Assembly: GCF_001625305.1 (NCBI RefSeq)
Contig: NW_017804609.1
Coordinates: 1,185,343-1,249,342 of the forward strand
Direction of reading: 5' to 3'
Origin: Branchiostoma belcheri
Taxonomy: Eukaryota; Chordata; Leptocardii; Amphioxiformes; Branchiostomatidae
Length of the DNA: 64,000 nucleotides
The translations under genes and the position numbers were made by a program. Position 1 is the first letter of the stretch, and the number at the start of each line of letters is the position of its first letter. Below are positions 60,380 to 64,000 of this stretch, in pieces. The notes beneath the pieces are model-generated. The model was not told the origin of the DNA. It did not search any database and worked only from the letters and a program-made list of their open reading frames with translations.

Positions 60380-62590
60380 TTATATAAATATATTACTTCA
60401 AAACACTGTGTTTGGGAGATCTCCAATGCAGCCCAGTTTTGATACACAGGTCTGGAGTGCATCATACTGGGGCATCTACATCAGAGCATTACAACCATTC
60501 CTCAACAGTAGTTGACAGAGACAACAGAGACAACAGAGACAGGGGGCGCCACAGACTTTCTGCAACCTATGATCCACTGCTCACGGAGTCATGTGTGTTA
60601 TCTGCGTGACGTCACGGAAGCGGTGGATTGCTCATTCCTTGACAAAGACTGGAAAATTTGGGTGATGAGTCCAATTTGTGGTGTGGGAAATTACAGAGTG
60701 AGTTTAAACTTGTGTTAGCAGGCGTTTAAGCTATTATCAGAGACTCAAGGTACTATACTGGGGCATGTTGCACCTCTTTAGACGCTTGTGTTGAAGTGTG
60801 GTGGTTACACGTGACCATGTTAAAACTGTGTTAGCAGACGTTTGTGCTATTATTAGAGCCTCCAGGTAAAAACTTCATAGCAGCGCTTATTACATCACTT
60901 CAAAAAACAGTGTGTCTGAGAGATCTCTAGTGCATCAATCCTGGGTATTCGCAGTTCTGATAAACAGGAGTGTACTACTGGGGCACTGGAGATGCTCGTT
61001 TCAGTTAAGTGTGGCCGGTACATGTGACCTGTTACGTTGTATGTTAGCAGACGTTTACTCTATTTTTAAACTATCCAGGTAAAAATATCGCGACACAAAA
61101 GACAGTGGAGAGGCTTCCATCTGCCATCTGGGCTAAAAATACAGCAGAGATGCGACGTTGATACACACTTCAGACAAATGAAGCTGTGTGGAGAGTCATT
61201 AGTGACTCCAGTGTTCGAAATACCTGTCTGCAGTCTGCAATCTGCAGATAGATTTTCAAGATTGCAGAAGAAAAATTTATACAATCTGCAATTTTGCAGA
61301 AGGAAAAATTGGCTCCAGATTCAATAGTTTTCAATTTAGCAAACTAGAACTCTCTGGCCCCAAGGACAGATAACACTTAAGCTCCTGTTTTGAAGCAACA
61401 GGAGCTAAACTAATGATTTTAGTTGTAGTAGCTTGTAGTGGGAGACAGTGGTGAAAGACCCGTGAAGATACCAGTAAATGATTTCTGTGGAGAAGGATCT
61501 ATTAAGTCTGAAATTAAAAAGAGTGATAAATTAAACTTAAAAGAATTCCAGTAATGCTACAGATTTACAAAGCTATATATGATATAAAAAAGAAGGTTGT
61601 AGTATGGAGGCTTGTGTATTTGCAGAAAGTATTTTCAAATTGCAGAACAAAACTTTGACTCTTCTGCAATATTGCAGATCACTGAAAAAAAGTATTTCGA
61701 CCACTGGACTCTCTACTACAACTCAACATGTGTGACATAATAATTGTATCGGTTAGTTCAGAAAACCAGTAGTTTATAATCTGCAAGCAGATCTTTCGGT
61801 GGCTTCAAGACAGTATCAAACTCCCTCTCTGATCATGACAAGTGTTTCCCACCAACCTAGCTACAATCTACAGGCTTTCAAATCAAACGTTCACTGCCAT
61901 CTCTTGACATGTTTCTTTCATATTTCTAGTTCAATGGCGAGAAGTGGTCGTATAGGCCTTGCATTGAAAAAAAAAAGGATATACAATATAAAAAGTCAGG
62001 CAAGACTGTATCCAATACGTTAAGCCAACTGAGGTTTGACTGGTGAAAAAAGATACCGGCATAGAAAAGAAAGGCCCTAATATAAAAATATAAGCCCACA
62101 TTCTACGTACATGTACCTTCTTTTACAACGGTTTGCTTTTGGTATTTTCAGTTTGTTGGTAACTTATTCTTTTTGACAGCAGAAGTCACTAAGCTCTGGA
62201 AGTATTTTTACGACATGTGGTGTGTGGTTGTGTGGTTAGGCACCTTTTACAACCTGCTATTTCCCTGTTCATATTGGTTTGAGGTGGATTTATAGCGTCT
62301 AGAGGGAGTGAAGTTAATATATAGTTGTCGGCTTGGCTGTCTGCAAATTTCTGCTATTTCCTAACATTTACAATTTGTGAAGGGTGTGATGTATCCAGAA
62401 GTATGCTTTTATTGCGAACCATGTTCAGGCACAGTTCTGGATAGTAACCCTTACCCGTTCAGGCATAGAAGTAGACAGGCACGGTTCTGGGTACAATAGG
62501 GTGTGAAGTTTGCCATCTCTGCCTTGTTTGAGTGGTCTCCCTTGGACAGGTGTGAATGATCATAACTGGCCTACGTGTCATGAACAGTTA
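60380..62590. other. Intron of the cyclase gene, repeat-rich, no exon found
   Basis: Three spaced relatives of a GAGATCTC(C/T)A(A/G)TGCA ... ACTGGGGCA segment (60417, 60764, 60925). A TCTGCAATTTTGCAGA-rich element with outward ends (61205-61705). A CTGCAAGCAGATCTTTCGG family end at 61780. Missing upstream cyclase exons must lie to the right of the window or in sequence I cannot recognise. Confidence 0.45.
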
Positions 62591-62596
62591 GAAACA

Positions 62597-62765
62597 AGGT
62601 GGTCTTGTGCACCTGGTTGGGGTTGCTGACTTAGAATCTGAAGGTTCTGGGTTCGAATCCCTGACAGGCCTCTGGGTGTTATGTCCTTAGAAAAGGCACT
62701 TTACATCCATTTCTTTACTCAACTCAGGTGAAAATGAGTCCACTTCAAATTCCCAGTGTGAGTGG
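62597..62765 (+). mobile_element. tRNA-derived SINE
   Basis: Perfect Pol III B box GGTTCGAATCC at 62650-62660. An A-box-like TGGTTGGGGTTGCTGAC lies about 40 bp before it. Then a body with GAAAAGGCACTTTACATCC and CTCAACTCAGGTG, wording shared with 16890-17005. Confidence 0.7.
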
Positions 62766-63184
62766 CTCAAAACTTATCCAAGCTTGTACTTACTGGACAT
62801 AACTAGTAATATGTTGTGCCTTAAGACAGTTTACCAGTTTTGTGGTATAAACAAAAAAACTTCACAGATGTTATTGGCTTCAGAATCTCACAGCACACCT
62901 GGTAACAGCACGGCTTGCTGCTGCTTCCCTGAACAGTCAACACTTCAGCGTGTTCGTGTTTGGGGACAACGTGTTTGTTTAGTCGTCACGTCTGCACCTG
63001 TTATTTCCACCTACACATCGCACAGACACTTCACACAACTATCCAAGCAGATCTTTTAATCAGGTTACAAGACAATTTTGAATAAGGCAACACAGAATCA
63101 AACTGGCAAGACAGTATCCACGTGCCACTGAAGTTTGGCCACCAGAAAAAACAGATACTGGTATGAAAATAGGTGAAAATATGT

Positions 63185-63310
63185 TGGAGTGAAGGTTAGA
63201 CCTCCAGGTAATAAGATATGCCAAAAACAGTTACTCAAGCAGCTGGATATGATTTTGGAAACGGTCAGACGTTTCAGGTAGTATCCACTACCTTTCGTCA
63301 GTGACACGAA
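63185..63310. mobile_element. Family A repeat with hammerhead-like core
   Basis: GGTTAGACCTCCAGGTAATAA, CAGTTACTCAAGCAGCTGGA, ACGGTCAGACGTTTCAGG, ending CAGTGACACG. Single-orientation copy. Confidence 0.75.
63264..63305 (-). ncRNA. Hammerhead-like ribozyme motif, family A
   Basis: Minus strand: GTCA, CTGACGA, perfect stem II AGGTAGT/ACTACCT with GGAT loop, GAAA, CGTC, TGAC. Complete core. Confidence 0.65.
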
Positions 63311-63797
63311 GTAAGAGATTGCAGGATAAGTACATAGGTGAAAATAGGTCGTTAAATTCTCGTTAGCTTAGATAATAATTAGCAGGAAGGTAAAAATAGT
63401 CATGGATATTACAGATGACTTTGTCAAGCTTCAAGCCCACACAGTTATTGTTCCTCTGCTATTTGAACAACAACAAAGTCAAACAGGAAGCTAAACATAG
63501 AAACAGTTAAGAGGAAAGTCTGTAATAGTCCGATTCCAATTTTCCAGTCGGAAATCTTGCTTCCTCCTCACTTTGAATTAAAAGCACAAATTTGTTTCTT
63601 TTATAAATGATACTGAAAATAATAATGGTTATAATGATAATAGCCTGTAGTTAGAGGTAAAAATAGATCATATTAGATATTAATGTTCGATAGGCCTAGG
63701 GAAAAAATGTTGTGTTTCCTGTTTCAGTCCTGAAAAAAATTAGGTTTGGTAGGTAGGGATTTATCTTTTTTTAAGACTTTTAAGACAACTAGTGCAG

Positions 63798-64000
63798 GCT
63801 AGCATAGCAGTTGTCACTGAGACATGGTACACACCAATGATGGATAATGCATTCCTGAATATAAACAACTATACCCTATTTTCCAAATGCAGGTCCAATA
63901 AACGTGGTGGTGGAGTGGCCGTATATGTGCACTCTGACATTCAAGCCAGGCTGATCTCCCAAATCCCTGTCCCCCTGAACTCGAATGTATCTGGGTTTGG
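63798..64000 (+). mobile_element. LINE endonuclease domain, N-terminal piece, cut by window end
   Basis: An open frame to the last base reads ASIAVVTETWYTPMMD, then NYTLFSKCRSNKRGGGVAVYV, then HSDIQARLISQIPVP. TETW and RGGGVA(V/I)YV are signature words of the apurinic-like endonuclease of L2/CR1/Jockey-type non-LTR retrotransposons. The start and the reverse transcriptase are not seen; the former may be in the AT-rich DNA just upstream. Confidence 0.85.

Overview
This is animal nuclear DNA, most likely amphioxus (Branchiostoma). The proteins are deuterostome-like, genes are split into many short exons, and minisatellites and fold-back elements are dense. Two strongly diverged haplotype copies of one locus sit side by side across a run of 20 N. 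The species call is an inference from sequence style, not from a search.

Layout. (1) 246-4709, minus strand: the 5' half of a SMARCD/BAF60 gene (SWI/SNF subunit), running off the left edge. (2) 5037-9593, plus strand: a complete 11-exon Cdk5, head to head with SMARCD, with one U12-type AT-AC intron. (3) 9600-13663: Cdk5 3' flank and repeats, then an N gap at 13664-13683. (4) 13684-about 23760: a second version of the same locus (SMARCD first exons, promoter, full Cdk5, 3' flank). It begins at the base matching 2822 and is best read as the other haplotype left unmerged in the assembly. (5) 24675-31298, plus strand: a complete 7-exon TMEM106-family gene. (6) 31300-44330: repeat-rich DNA with 21-bp arrays, a roughly 1.45-kb tandem duplication and no convincing gene. 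(7) 44330-60096, minus strand: 20 exons of a group V adenylyl cyclase (ADCY5/6-like), from just after the first membrane domain to the stop. (8) 60100-64000: repeats, a tRNA-derived SINE, hammerhead-like motifs and the start of a LINE endonuclease domain.

Two patterns stand out. First, many exons in all four genes have a partial tandem copy of one splice junction (acceptor plus exon start, or exon end plus donor) in the neighbouring intron, from single copies to arrays of about eighteen. Two of these differ between the haplotypes. Second, several interspersed repeats carry hammerhead-ribozyme-like cores with a palindromic stem III (ACGU or AGCU), as expected of ribozymes that act as dimers in Penelope-like or retrozyme-type elements.

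The genes share no obvious pathway. SMARCD and Cdk5 share a short divergent promoter that contains a perfect cAMP response element.
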